Positions 28,094-36,204 of a stretch of 64,000 nucleotides of DNA are shown one piece after another. How positions within the stretch are numbered: the first letter of the stretch is position 1; each line of letters begins with the position of its first letter. The position numbers and the translations under genes are program-made. Source of the DNA: Streptomyces sp. Sge12 (lineage in GTDB: Bacteria > Actinomycetota > Actinomycetes > Streptomycetales > Streptomycetaceae); assembly GCF_002080455.1 (NCBI RefSeq), contig NZ_CP020555.1, positions 2,418,001 to 2,482,000 of the forward strand, written 5' to 3'. The notes beneath the pieces were generated by a model. That model worked only from the letters and a program-made list of their open reading frames with translations, did no database searches and was not told the DNA's origin.

Positions 28094-29308
28094 ATGGCAG
28101 AGCCAGTGTTCGTCATCCATGGCGTGGGCAATCGAGACGAGGCCGAGTTCCGGAAGGGAGTAGACGCGCTCCAAGGCAGAGTCGGCGCAGAGTCGGAATT
28201 GGTTCCGGTGTATTGGGGTGACCTTGGGGCGCAAGACCAGTGGATACAGGAGACAATCCCTCCGGCTTCAGCTCGTACGGCAAAGAAGCAAGCTGCGCAG
28301 CTTCGATCGAGCACTGAACGTTCAATCGACCCGGACGCCGACAGAGTGCTCCGCGCGCTCTTGGTCGAGATGCCGGCGGAGGTGCTCCGCGCCGCCAGGG
28401 ATCCCTTGGGCGACCTGGAACTGGAATGGGTTCGGCTTGGCCTGGAGGAGCAGTGCGAGGAGGGCGACGGAGGGGAGCCCGAATTGCGTGGCCCGGCTGC
28501 CCAGCACGATATTGAGGAGATTATGAGCGCTGTCGGGCAGGAGTGGCCGGAGACAGAGTGGCTCTCACTGCTGCCAGACGCCGAGCTGATGCGTCAAACA
28601 GGCGCCGCACTCGCATCGGCTGTCACAACCGCACCAGAGTCGGTGACGGATCCGGACAGCGGGACGCTGCGTGACGGCGAGGATCCGGGGTGGCTGCGGG
28701 TGGTAATACGGCAACGGCTTCGGGATCTCGACCGTGTTGTGGGTGCGGCCGTGCAGGCCGTGGCGGGTCGGCTCAACCAGTCCCTGCGTACACGGTTCAT
28801 CCCAGGTACAACACGGTTCTTCGGGGATGTTCTCGTGTACCAACGCCATCAGGCGGCCATTCACGCGAGGATCCGCTCATGCATTGAGCGGGTAGATCCA
28901 CAGCTCGGCCGAAGTCAGGCGCACCCAGCTCGCGTGGTGGCACACAGCCTTGGTGGGGTCATCGCGGTCGACATGGCCACCTCGCTGGACCCGCTATGGG
29001 TCTCCTCGCTGCTGACGTTCGGGTCGCAATCCGCTTTCTTCCACGTTTGCGATCCCCGCGGCGGGCAGTTGGCTCCCTACCTGCCAGAGCAGCTCACGCA
29101 GCTACCGGCTTCCGTGGGCGAGTGGACGAACCTGTGGGAGCCCTTGGACATGTTGGCGTTCATCGCTGCCAGTGTCTTCCGCCTCCATGACGGCACATTC
29201 CCGATGGACGTTGCGGTCGGCCATGAAGCTACCGCCGGTCTTTGGACACATTCGGTCTACTGGGACCTACCCATCCTCGCTGATCGGATCAGAGCCATGG
29301 CCAAGTGA
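28094..29308 (+). CDS. Alpha/beta hydrolase (lipase-like) paired with the CHAT protease
   Basis: A 404-residue alpha/beta hydrolase starting at ATG 28094 with GGAGAG upstream. The N-terminus EPVFVIHGVGNRDEAEF supplies the HG oxyanion strand. The nucleophile elbow is VVAHSLGGVIA with Ser285. A C-terminal GLWTHSVYW (near 387) is a plausible catalytic His. The central 150 residues are charged and helical and may be a regulatory or lid region that a protease could cut. No signal peptide or membrane segment is seen, so it is cytosolic. It is the second gene of a two-gene operon with the CHAT protease. By analogy with caspase-effector modules it may be a membrane-attacking lipase activated by cleavage, but this is inference. 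Confidence 0.72.
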   Translation: MAEPVFVIHGVGNRDEAEFRKGVDALQGRVGAESELVPVYWGDLGAQDQWIQETIPPASARTAKKQAAQLRSSTERSIDPDADRVLRALLVEMPAEVLRAARDPLGDLELEWVRLGLEEQCEEGDGGEPELRGPAAQHDIEEIMSAVGQEWPETEWLSLLPDAELMRQTGAALASAVTTAPESVTDPDSGTLRDGEDPGWLRVVIRQRLRDLDRVVGAAVQAVAGRLNQSLRTRFIPGTTRFFGDVLVYQRHQAAIHARIRSCIERVDPQLGRSQAHPARVVAHSLGGVIAVDMATSLDPLWVSSLLTFGSQSAFFHVCDPRGGQLAPYLPEQLTQLPASVGEWTNLWEPLDMLAFIAASVFRLHDGTFPMDVAVGHEATAGLWTHSVYWDLPILADRIRAMAK

Positions 29309-29311
29309 CTC

Positions 29312-29343
29312 CTCATACGACGGCGGATCCGCCGCCGTATGAG
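29312..29343. terminator. 32-bp near-perfect palindrome after the hydrolase gene
   Basis: CTCATACGACGGCGGA and its complement, centred on GGATCC, with one mismatched pair. It starts four bases after the hydrolase stop codon and is the likely terminator of the CHAT-hydrolase operon. Confidence 0.65.
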
Positions 29344-29495
29344 CATGAGCTTTCCATCAGGGCTCGGCGCGTGGTGTCTGTGCGGCCGACTCATCGGGGC
29401 CCTTCTTCGACGCCGAAATACGTGGCAGCCGGTGATCTGGGGAGGCATCGGGGACCTCGACAGCCTGGTCCTCACGGTAGGCGCCGAGCCCTCGA

Positions 29496-29540
29496 AACGC
29501 GGGGTGGCCCGCCAGCATTGCTGGAGGGCCACCCCGCGTT
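29496..29540. terminator. Bidirectional terminator between convergent genes
   Basis: AACGCGGGGTGGCCC (29496-29510) pairs perfectly with GGGCCACCCCGCGTT (29526-29540), giving a 15-bp stem. The loop itself contains CCAGCA/TGCTGG. It lies just downstream of the minus-strand gene ending at 29549. Confidence 0.7.
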
Positions 29541-29548
29541 CTGGATCC

Positions 29549-30070
29549 CTACGAGTCCGCGACTCGCCGCCCCTTCATCCACTCCACCGCGGCCGCCTCC
29601 TCGCGGGGCAGCATGGCGTTGAGCTCTGGGCCGAGCCAGCTGAACCACTCACGCTGATCATCAGTGAGCGGTCCATCTGGGCCACGCCAGTCCGAGACGA
29701 AGGCCAACAGCCGGGCGGCCAGCACGTTCGGCTCAAACCCGCCGTCAGGTTCCGGATCCCACGGACCGATCCCCGACACGACGAACGGCAGCCCACCGCC
29801 GAACGGCTCCGCGACGACCACGTGGCGATCACCCGCCCTGAGCCGAGTCCGCAGAAAGTACTTCCAATCTGTCTCAGGCTGCTTCGGGCCTCCCTCGCCC
29901 AGCTGCTGGCCAAAGAACGGGACCGGCTCGGAGGTCAGGCGCAACAGCACCATCCCGGCGGGATCAGTCTCCTCGGGCACGGCCGGAACCGGGATCTCAT
30001 ACACGTATTCGTGCAGCTCACCCTTGGCGCGGTGCCCCTCTCGGATCGTGCGGTTAAGCCAATCGCTCAT
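29549..30070 (-). CDS. Hypothetical protein, 173 aa
   Basis: Not recognised. The start ATG 30070 has GGGGG a few bases upstream; the longer frame to 30235 is unsupported. The protein is soluble, with Trp-rich segments (SDWLNRTIREGHR, TDWKYFLRTRL, QREWFSWLGPELN) and a central beta-like portion (GMVLLRLTSEPVPFF, HVVVAEPFGGGLPFVVSGI). No catalytic motif, signal or membrane helix is evident. It lies between the CHAT operon (convergent, separated by a terminator) and the nucleotidyltransferase-like pair (same strand, 200 bp upstream). It could be a separate cargo gene or a distal part of that module. Confidence 0.55.
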   Translation of the reverse strand: MSDWLNRTIREGHRAKGELHEYVYEIPVPAVPEETDPAGMVLLRLTSEPVPFFGQQLGEGGPKQPETDWKYFLRTRLRAGDRHVVVAEPFGGGLPFVVSGIGPWDPEPDGGFEPNVLAARLLAFVSDWRGPDGPLTDDQREWFSWLGPELNAMLPREEAAAVEWMKGRRVADS

Positions 30071-30273
30071 CAGGCCCCCAACTCGTCCGCACCATGACGG
30101 TGCTCTCGCTCGTCCCATCAGGATGGCACGCGCACCAGGACCCACCGGAGCGTCGCTGGAACTGCCTACGGGCCAAGCGATGCCCTGGGCGGAGGAAGCC
30201 AACACACCGCAAACCGGAACACGCTGAGGCACCAAGCGCTCCTCGCCGCCATGGCCTCCCGCCTGCTGGCCTG

Positions 30274-31239
30274 CTACTCGTCCTCGTCAAGTTCGCTGCC
30301 GGGCGGGAGCTGGGACTGTTGTCCGGCAACCTCGATGAGTCGATAGCGCCGCTGGCTCCGCTTCCCGGCGGCTGAGCCAAGGACGAAGCTTTCAAGTGCG
30401 ACTTCAACTTCTTGATCCAGATGCTCTTTCACCACGCTGACGAGGGAATCGTCGACGAATCCGTGAATCTCGCTGCCTGTCGGGGGCTCGAAATAGAAGA
30501 TCTGCCGACGGGTGCGCAACCCGTCGAGACGCCCCTGGAGGCGGATGATCTCCCGTTCCTCCCGGATGACACCCAGACGCTCGCGGAGCGTTGCAGCTTG
30601 TCCGGAGGAAAGCACGGAGGAGATCCGTTCACCGGTGCCACGCTGGACAGCCAGGCTGATGTCAAGGTTCGGGTTGGGCAAGTCGGAGATCAGGTCCGCT
30701 ACCGCTCGCCGCATGACCGGTGAGGCGCTGAACAGGGAGTCCATTGAGGCTTCGTCGTCGGGACCCTCCGGCAGAGCTCGGACCAGTTCGACCGCACCGA
30801 TCTCAGCCCACGACACACCGGCCGGCGCTAGGTCGTCTTGGTCTTCCTCTGGTGTTGCCGTCGGCGCGTGAGGCTTCAGATCAACGATGATCGAGCCAGC
30901 CATGGACGCAGCGACGTCGAACCGAGCGATCTCAAGGTCCGACGGCTGCAACCTCACGACATCGGCGCGACGGACGCGGCGGGCCTTGGCCAGACGAGCC
31001 ACAGCCTTCTGCACGCGCTGAAGGAAGTCGCCCACCTCGTGAGCGGCGATCAGCCCCCCGCTGTCGGGATCCGAGAGCCGGAATTTGAAACCCGGACCAG
31101 CAGCGACCTCCAGCAGGCCCAAGCCACTGAACTTGGTTGCGGCGGCCTGCAGGCTCGCCCGAGCAAGCCGGGAGAGCGGATCGTCACCCTCGGTCGTCTG
31201 AAGGGCGCGGACATACTTGTCACGAAGATCGTTACTCAC
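30274..31239 (-). CDS. Unknown protein coupled to the nucleotidyltransferase-like gene
   Basis: A 321-residue protein of no family I recognise, starting at ATG 31239 within an ATGA overlap with the gene upstream. It is soluble and mixed alpha/beta. The N-terminus (SNDLRDKYVRALQTTEGDDPLSRLARASLQAA) is helical. A mid region AASMAGSIIVDLKPHAP and SLFSASPVMRRAVADLISDLP precede a long charged helix (AATLRERLGVIREEREIIRLQGRLDGLRTRR, about 220-250). A beta-rich C-terminus (IFYFEPPTGSEIHGFVDDSLVSVVKE) ends in an acidic tail. The overlap implies it acts together with the nucleotidyltransferase-like protein, possibly as regulator or antitoxin. Confidence 0.6.
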   Translation of the reverse strand: MSNDLRDKYVRALQTTEGDDPLSRLARASLQAAATKFSGLGLLEVAAGPGFKFRLSDPDSGGLIAAHEVGDFLQRVQKAVARLAKARRVRRADVVRLQPSDLEIARFDVAASMAGSIIVDLKPHAPTATPEEDQDDLAPAGVSWAEIGAVELVRALPEGPDDEASMDSLFSASPVMRRAVADLISDLPNPNLDISLAVQRGTGERISSVLSSGQAATLRERLGVIREEREIIRLQGRLDGLRTRRQIFYFEPPTGSEIHGFVDDSLVSVVKEHLDQEVEVALESFVLGSAAGKRSQRRYRLIEVAGQQSQLPPGSELDEDE

Positions 31240-31784
31240 CAGCTCACCTCCAGATATCCCTTCACGGCTCCGGGAATGAGTTCCCCGTCGGACCCCTTCA
31301 CGCTAGACCAAGTCGCATCCCAAACAGCCTCCTGCTCAGGAACACCAGCGACCAAAAGGAAGCTGTCTATCAAGCCTCCCATGGGCTGCACCCTCTTTGC
31401 CCAGGACACAGGGCCACCTTGAGCCTCGACACCCTGAAGCGTGAACAGGGGCACGAGCCGTTCCCAGTCCTTGTCCGTCAGAGACAGCGTCGGATCGACG
31501 AGGACGGCAAGATCGAGATCCTCTGGCGGGGCAGCCTTATGGGAGCAGAACCCACCATCCACCCAAAACGTTCCTCGCTCAAGAACATCTTTGATCATGT
31601 CGACATACAGCTCGAAGCCTCGGAAGATGCGCCTGCGGTGCTCGGCATGCGGCGCCTGTTCCACAAAAAGCTCTTTGATCTCTTCTATCGTCGCTGCGTG
31701 ACGGCCAGGCGGCAGAAGACCACTTTCCGTGAGCGCTGGTATCAAAGTTCCCCCTCGCACCGGCTCAACGCCGACCGTCCCCAT
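31236..31784 (-). CDS. Nucleotidyltransferase-like protein (DUF6932-type)
   Basis: A 182-residue protein. The core FWVDGGFCSHKAAPPEDLDLAVLVDP (residues about 72-97) is a polymerase-beta/MNT-type nucleotidyltransferase motif: GG/GS followed by DxD. The N-terminal LLPPGRHAATIEEIKELFV fits the DUF6932 group as I remember it. Such domains transfer nucleotides to proteins, tRNA or small molecules and several act as toxins (MNT, AbiEii). It is the first gene of a coupled pair nearest the right end of the element. The start at ATG 31784 is the longest choice and lacks a strong ribosome binding site. Activity is inferred from the motif only. Confidence 0.6.
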   Translation of the reverse strand: MGTVGVEPVRGGTLIPALTESGLLPPGRHAATIEEIKELFVEQAPHAEHRRRIFRGFELYVDMIKDVLERGTFWVDGGFCSHKAAPPEDLDLAVLVDPTLSLTDKDWERLVPLFTLQGVEAQGGPVSWAKRVQPMGGLIDSFLLVAGVPEQEAVWDATWSSVKGSDGELIPGAVKGYLEVSW

Positions 31785-31941
31785 CCCAGGCAGCCACCCT
31801 ATCCAGGGACGCCATCGCCAGGAATAGGAACATCAGTATCGCGAGGGGGACACGAACTCAGAGCTGCCCCCAGAGCTCGTGCATGGAGGAGCTGGCCACC
31901 TAGCGGCATGCATCGCCTCCTCAGTCAGGCACCCAAGATCC

Positions 31942-31965
31942 TGAACACAAGAACTTGACAGGGAA
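31942..31965 (-). repeat. Right terminal inverted repeat of the element
   Basis: Read on the minus strand, TTCCCTG (31965-31959), 11 bases, TGTTCA (31947-31942), mirroring the left end with the same spacing. It directly abuts comM codon GTG (Val54) at 31966. Confidence 0.75.
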
Positions 31966-32127
31966 CACCACGGCCGCCCGCACCCGGTCCCGGCTCTCGA
32001 CCAGGGTCTTGTCCGGCAGGCCCACGAGGGTGAAGGCGGCCACCCCCGGCTCCAGGTCGGCCTGGACCTCGACCACCACGCCGTCGACGCCGACCAGGGC
32101 CACCGAGCAGGCGCGCGCGAAGCCCAT
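31966..32127 (-). pseudogene. comM: comM/yifB 5' fragment (first 54 codons) right of the element
   Basis: The N-terminus of Com[17 protein letters not shown] ... [20 protein letters not shown]. It starts at ATG 32127 in an ATGA overlap with yraN. The comM frame then runs into element sequence ([14 protein letters not shown]) and stops near 31921, giving a 68-residue dead product. Joined to codon AAC at 1908 it restores RAAVV-NSGAAWPQKKLTVGLS, the normal ComM sequence, with no base lost or duplicated apart from the six extra bases kept at the left junction. Confidence 0.93.
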
Positions 32128-32498
32128 CAGGCCACCCCCCTGACGTGTTCCACCAGGGGAGCACCGCGCCGCGGCAGCAGCACCCCGACGAGGTCGATGC
32201 GCACCCCGCCCGACGGGGGTCCGCCGTGGTCGGCGAGCCAGCGGCCGGCGAGCCCGCGCAGGCGCTCGGCCTTGGCGGGCCGCACGGCGGCCATCGGATG
32301 CTCGAACGCACCCGCCCGGCGGGTCTTGACCTCGCACACGACGAGGGCGTCCCCGTCCCGGGCGACGATGTCGATCTCCCCGCCGCGGCACCGCCAGTTC
32401 CGCGCGATCACGGTCATCCCGGCTTCGGTCAGCCGCCGCGCCGCGAGGTCCTCGCCGTACCGCCCCAATGCCTGCTGTGCCACGCCCTTCGCGTTCAT
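32127..32498 (-). CDS. yraN: YraN family (UPF0102) endonuclease-like protein
   Basis: A 123-residue YraN/UPF0102 protein starting at ATG 32498. The motif [12 protein letters not shown] ... [31 protein letters not shown] has the E-GEID-CEVK arrangement of a PD-(D/E)XK-like fold. Function is unresolved; the family is usually next to comM and dprA, as here, and to rnhB or rplS blocks in Streptomyces. It is intact and lies immediately upstream of the comM fragment, so operon transcription now runs into the mobile element. Confidence 0.88.
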   Translation of the reverse strand: MNAKGVAQQALGRYGEDLAARRLTEAGMTVIARNWRCRGGEIDIVARDGDALVVCEVKTRRAGAFEHPMAAVRPAKAERLRGLAGRWLADHGGPPSGGVRIDLVGVLLPRRGAPLVEHVRGVA

Positions 32499-32580
32499 CC
32501 GGCACCACCTCCGGCACCGAATGTCCCGCGCCCCCGCCCACCCTGTGGATCTTGGTGGACAATCCGGCTGTTGTGGACAA

Positions 32581-32606
32581 CGGCCTCACCCCTGCGGGTG
32601 AGGCCG
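32581..32606. terminator. Terminator hairpin after the DUF2469 gene
   Basis: CGGCCTCACCC, loop CTGC, GGGTGAGGCCG: an 11-bp perfect stem just beyond the stop of the gene ending at 32608, separating it from yraN. Confidence 0.65.
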
Positions 32607-32607
32607 C

Positions 32608-32916
32608 TCAGCTGCCGGGCAGTTCGAGATCGCTCTTGTTGAGCTCCTCGATGTTCACGTCCTTGAAGGTCAGCACCCGCACCTGCTTCACGAAGCGGGC
32701 CGGTCGGTACATGTCCCACACCCACGCGTCGGCCATCGAGACCTCGAAGAACACCTCCCCCTGAACCGAGTGCACCTGCATCTCGTAGTCGTTCGTGAGG
32801 TAGAAACGGCGTTCCGTCTCGATCACATACTTGAACAGCCCGACGACGTCGCGGTACTCCCGATAGAGCTTCAGCTCCATCTCGGTCTCGTACTTTTCGA
32901 GGTCCTCGGCACTCAT
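32608..32916 (-). CDS. DUF2469 family protein
   Basis: A 102-residue conserved actinobacterial protein starting at ATG 32916 (AAGGGGA upstream). It reads MSAEDLEKYETEMELKLYREYRDVVGLFKYVIETERRFYLTN and has VQGEVFFEVSMADAWVWDMYRPARFVKQVRVLTFKDVNIEEL in the second half. It is rich in aromatic and acidic residues. The family function is unknown; its place between the signal peptidase cluster and yraN is standard in Streptomyces. Unremarkable here. Confidence 0.85.
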   Translation of the reverse strand: MSAEDLEKYETEMELKLYREYRDVVGLFKYVIETERRFYLTNDYEMQVHSVQGEVFFEVSMADAWVWDMYRPARFVKQVRVLTFKDVNIEELNKSDLELPGS

Positions 32917-32971
32917 GGCATGTTCCCCTTCAGCCGTGCGTCCCCCTATTGTGCGCCAGGGCCATGTGCCC

Positions 32972-33478
32972 CTAAACGATTTCCGGGGCCAGGACCACCG
33001 GCTCACCCGGAGGACCGTCGTCGAGCAGCGTACGGAGCAGCTCGGCGAGTCTGGTCGGGTACACCGTCTCATGTGCTGCGAGAAGTTCCTCGGAGGTCCA
33101 CCACCGCGCTCCGGTGACGCTGCGCCGCTCCAGCTCGGTGAGACCGCCCATCTCGGTGGCCGTCTGGGTGGTACGGGCCAGGAAGTACCACTCGTCCTGC
33201 TCCCAGCGCCGCCCGGCGAAGGGGAAGGAGCAGTAGCGGTGCCACAGCACCGGGCCCAGCTCCACGTCGGTGATCCCGGTCTCCTCCGCCAGTTCCCGCA
33301 GGGCCGCCTGCTCCCGGCTCTCGGTCCCCTCCAGCCCGCCGCCGGGGGTGAACCACCAGTCGTCCGAGGGGTCGGCCGGCTCGAAGCCGTGCAGCAGCAG
33401 GATCCGGTCGGCCGGGTCCAGCAGGATCACCCGCGACACCTTCCGGCCGCCCTGTTCCCCGGGCGGGTCAGCGGACAC
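32972..33478 (-). CDS. Nudix hydrolase
   Basis: A 168-residue Nudix protein, start GTG 33478, overlapping the end of the signal peptidase gene by 11 bp. The Nudix box is GGGLEGTESREQAALRELAEETGI (residues about 46-69), complete. It begins with KVSRVILLDPADRILLLHGFEP and a WWFTPGG strand, typical of MutT-like enzymes acting on nucleoside diphosphate derivatives. It is the second gene of the sipZ operon in Streptomyces. Substrate unknown. Confidence 0.85.
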   Translation of the reverse strand: MSADPPGEQGGRKVSRVILLDPADRILLLHGFEPADPSDDWWFTPGGGLEGTESREQAALRELAEETGITDVELGPVLWHRYCSFPFAGRRWEQDEWYFLARTTQTATEMGGLTELERRSVTGARWWTSEELLAAHETVYPTRLAELLRTLLDDGPPGEPVVLAPEIV

Positions 33479-34250
33479 CGGCGGCCTCCTTGCGCCGCCC
33501 GCGCCCCAGGACCCGCGCGACGGGCCCGTACGCGGCTCCCAGCACCACCAGAGCGGCCCCGGCCAGCACCGCCACCACCTGGAGGCGCAGCGGCCCGGGC
33601 CGCGAGATCCCGCCGGGCAGGGCCGCGTACGTCGCCGGCCGCTCCACCATCGTCATGGAGGGCCAGGCCAGGGCGTCGACGCGGGCACTGACGGCCGACC
33701 GGGGCACCGTGCCCTGCCCGGCCTCCTGGAGGTGGGCCCGGGAGTCCAGGGAGGCGGCCCGCCGGTCGCCCAGCAGGAAGAGGTTGCCCTCCGGGACGGT
33801 CACCTCGAAGGGGGTCCCGGTGGGCGCGGTCTGTCCGGGCGGCATGGCCAGGCCCGTGTCGGGCCGCGTGGTGTCCGCGTACGGCTCGTCCAGCGGGGTT
33901 CCGTTCACCGTCAGCCCGCCGCCCGCGCCGCAGCACTTCACCGTGTCGCCGCCGATGCCGACGACCCGCTTGACCATGGGCGAATCGCTCCACATGGAAT
34001 CAGTGAAGATGACGACGTCGCCACGGCGCACCTCGGTGCCGTCGATGCGCTGCGCCAGCAGCCGGTCCCCGGGCCGCACCGTGGGCATCATCGAGTCGGT
34101 GGGCACCGTGTAGGGCCGGTAGACGACCGCCCCCCACACGAAACCGCCCAGGAAGAGCGCAAAGCCGATGGCCACGGCGATTCCCGACAACACGTTGCCA
34201 AGACCGCCGCGGCCATCACTGCCCCTGCGTATTGCTTGTGTTCCGCCCAT
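33468..34250 (-). CDS. sipZ: Type I signal peptidase (SipZ position)
   Basis: A 260-residue signal peptidase I. The start ATG 34250 is preferred over the upstream ATG at 34268. The N-terminal membrane helix (GIAVAIGFALFLGGFVWGAVV) is followed by the Ser of TDSMMPTVRPGD, the Lys region MVKRVVGIGGDTV and the box NLFLLGDRRAASLDSR. A second C-terminal membrane helix (LRLQVVAVLAGAALVVLGAAYG) is present, as in SipZ/SipY. It removes signal peptides from exported proteins on the outer membrane face. Fourth of four tandem paralogues; naming follows gene order in S. lividans (W, X, Y, Z), where sipZ starts a separate operon with downstream genes, as the layout here suggests. Confidence 0.88.
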   Translation of the reverse strand: MGGTQAIRRGSDGRGGLGNVLSGIAVAIGFALFLGGFVWGAVVYRPYTVPTDSMMPTVRPGDRLLAQRIDGTEVRRGDVVIFTDSMWSDSPMVKRVVGIGGDTVKCCGAGGGLTVNGTPLDEPYADTTRPDTGLAMPPGQTAPTGTPFEVTVPEGNLFLLGDRRAASLDSRAHLQEAGQGTVPRSAVSARVDALAWPSMTMVERPATYAALPGGISRPGPLRLQVVAVLAGAALVVLGAAYGPVARVLGRGRRKEAAGVR

Positions 34251-34295
34251 TCCAGCGCCCCCACACACTTCGGGATCGTCGACCTGGGCGGCACC

Positions 34296-35219
34296 CTACC
34301 CGTCGGTACGGCCGCTGGTCAGCTTCCGCCGGCGCCACATGACGAGCGGGACCGCTCCGGCGAGCCCCAGCGCGGCCGGGCCGAGCCCGACCGGCGCCAG
34401 CCCGGAGGCCCCGAGGCCGAGCGCGGTCGCCGCGGCCTGGTTGTTGATGCCCGGCTGGTCGAAGGTCTCCGGAACGGGGAGCGTGGACCAGCGCGTCAGC
34501 GGCCACGCGACCACGACGGCCCGCCCGACGACCTTGTCGACCGGCACGAAGCCCCCGGTGGAGTCCTGCATGTGGTAGCGGGAGTCCTGGGAGTTCTGCC
34601 GGTGGTCGCCCATGACCCAGATCTTGCCCTTGGGCACGGTGATCGGGCCGAACGGGGCGTCGTCGCACGGGGTGTTGCCGGGGTAGATGTACGGCTCGTC
34701 CAGCTCCTTGCCGTTGACGACGACCGGTCCCCCCTTCTTGCACTCCACCGTGTCCCCGCCGATCGCGATGGTCCGCTTGATCAGGTCCTTCTCGGCGGCG
34801 TCCGGCATCAGGCCGATCTTGCTGAGCACCTGCTGGAAGATGTTCGGCTCGGGGGTGGGCTCCCCGGACAGCCAGTTCGCGGGGTCGTGGAAGACGACGA
34901 CCTCGCCGCGCTCCGGCTCGGAGCCGAACCACGGGGTCAGCTTGTCCACCAGGACCCGGTCCCCCCGCTGCAGGGTGTTCTGCATCGAGTCGGACGGGAT
35001 CGAGAACGCCTGGACCAGGAAGGTCTTGATCAGCAGGGCCAGCAGCAGCGCGATGCCGATGAGGAGCGGAAGCTCCTTCCAGAAGGAACGGTGCGTGCGC
35101 TCTTCGGCGGCGCCGTCCTCCTCGATCCCGGCCTCGCGCTCGACGGCGTCGTCACCCGGACGCTCCTCGCCCTCGTCGCGTCCGGATCGTGCGCCTACCG
35201 CCACGTCCCCCACATCCAC
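34296..35219 (-). CDS. sipY: Type I signal peptidase (SipY position)
   Basis: A 307-residue signal peptidase I. The acidic cytoplasmic N-terminus is followed by a membrane helix (LPLLIGIALLLALLIKTFLVQAF), catalytic Ser in IPSDSMQNTLQRGDRV, and Lys in DLIKRTIAIGGDTV. The conserved GDHRQNSQDSR box and a C-terminal membrane helix (AALGLAGAVPLVMWRRR) follow. Third of the four paralogues and likely the last gene of the sipWXY operon. Fully intact. Confidence 0.88.
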   Translation of the reverse strand: MDVGDVAVGARSGRDEGEERPGDDAVEREAGIEEDGAAEERTHRSFWKELPLLIGIALLLALLIKTFLVQAFSIPSDSMQNTLQRGDRVLVDKLTPWFGSEPERGEVVVFHDPANWLSGEPTPEPNIFQQVLSKIGLMPDAAEKDLIKRTIAIGGDTVECKKGGPVVVNGKELDEPYIYPGNTPCDDAPFGPITVPKGKIWVMGDHRQNSQDSRYHMQDSTGGFVPVDKVVGRAVVVAWPLTRWSTLPVPETFDQPGINNQAAATALGLGASGLAPVGLGPAALGLAGAVPLVMWRRRKLTSGRTDG

Positions 35220-35316
35220 TCCTCACTCGCGATTGCCGCCCACGTCGAATCCGACACGGGCCCTCCCCTCCCTTAACGAGCGGGAGTTCCCTAAGGCTCG
35301 GGAGACCGAGGACACA

Positions 35317-36204
35317 CTATGCGAACGGCACGCCCCGTCGGCGCCGCCGACGGCCGCGTCCTTCGCGCCGCGCCTGATCGGGCACCATCCGGAAGGTCGC
35401 CGGCTGCTCCAGCCTGGTCCAGTGCCCGAACGGCCAGGCGATCACGACGGCCTCGCCCACGACCCCGCTCTCGGCGATGGTGCCCTGAAACCCCTCGTCG
35501 AGGTGGAAGCGGGAGTCGGCCGAGTTCGCCCGGTGGTCGCCCATCACGAAGAGCCGGCCCTCGGGCACCTGCACCTCGAACGGGATGTCGGAGGGGGTGT
35601 TGCCCGGGTTCACGTACGGCTCATCGAGCGGCGAGCCGTTGACGGTGACCCGGCCCCTGCTGTCGCAGCACTTGACGGTGTCCCCGCCGACGCCGATGAC
35701 CCGCTTGATCAGATCCTGCTCGTCGGCCGAGGGGAGCAGGCCGATGAAGGTCAGCCCCTGCTTGACCTGCTTGATCACGACCGGATCCTTGGCCGGGCGG
35801 GCCGCCTCGCCGCGCAGCCAGCCGCCGGGGTCCTTGAACACGACGATGTCGCCGCGCTCGATCTTGGAGCCGAACCAGGGGGTCAGCTTGTCCACGAGGA
35901 CGCGGTCGCCGATCCGGATCGTCTGCTCCATCGAGCCCGACGGGATGAAGAAGGCCTGCACCATGAAGGTCTTCAGGAGCAGCGCTATGCACAGGGCCAC
36001 GACCACCAGCAGCGGCAGTTCGCCGGCCCGGCGCGTGCGGCGGCGCCGGCGCACCTTGCGGGCCGTCCGGCGCCGTTCGGCCCGGCCGCCCTCCACCCGG
36101 CCACCCTGCACCGGCCGGGCCGGGGTGGGCTCCGGCTCGGGTTCGGGCTCGAAATCGTCCCAGTCCCGTCCGCCCTTCGGCCGCCCCCGGCTACCCATGG
36201 CCAC
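35317..36204 (-). CDS. sipX: Type I signal peptidase (SipX position)
   Basis: A 295-residue signal peptidase I whose start overlaps the upstream sip gene by 14 bp. The long Arg-rich cytoplasmic tail precedes a membrane helix (LPLLVVVALCIALLLKTFMVQAF). The catalytic Ser is in IPSGSMEQTIRIGDRV and the Lys in DLIKRVIGVGGDTVKC; MGDHRANSADSR is the conserved box. Unlike SipY/SipZ there is no C-terminal membrane helix, only a basic tail (RREGRGRRRRRRG). Confidence 0.88.
   Translation of the reverse strand: MAMGSRGRPKGGRDWDDFEPEPEPEPTPARPVQGGRVEGGRAERRRTARKVRRRRRTRRAGELPLLVVVALCIALLLKTFMVQAFFIPSGSMEQTIRIGDRVLVDKLTPWFGSKIERGDIVVFKDPGGWLRGEAARPAKDPVVIKQVKQGLTFIGLLPSADEQDLIKRVIGVGGDTVKCCDSRGRVTVNGSPLDEPYVNPGNTPSDIPFEVQVPEGRLFVMGDHRANSADSRFHLDEGFQGTIAESGVVGEAVVIAWPFGHWTRLEQPATFRMVPDQARREGRGRRRRRRGVPFA

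Noticed and set aside
30094..30375. 93-codon plus-strand frame between cargo genes
   Set aside because: Overlaps the end of the 321-residue gene on the other strand and shows no motif.
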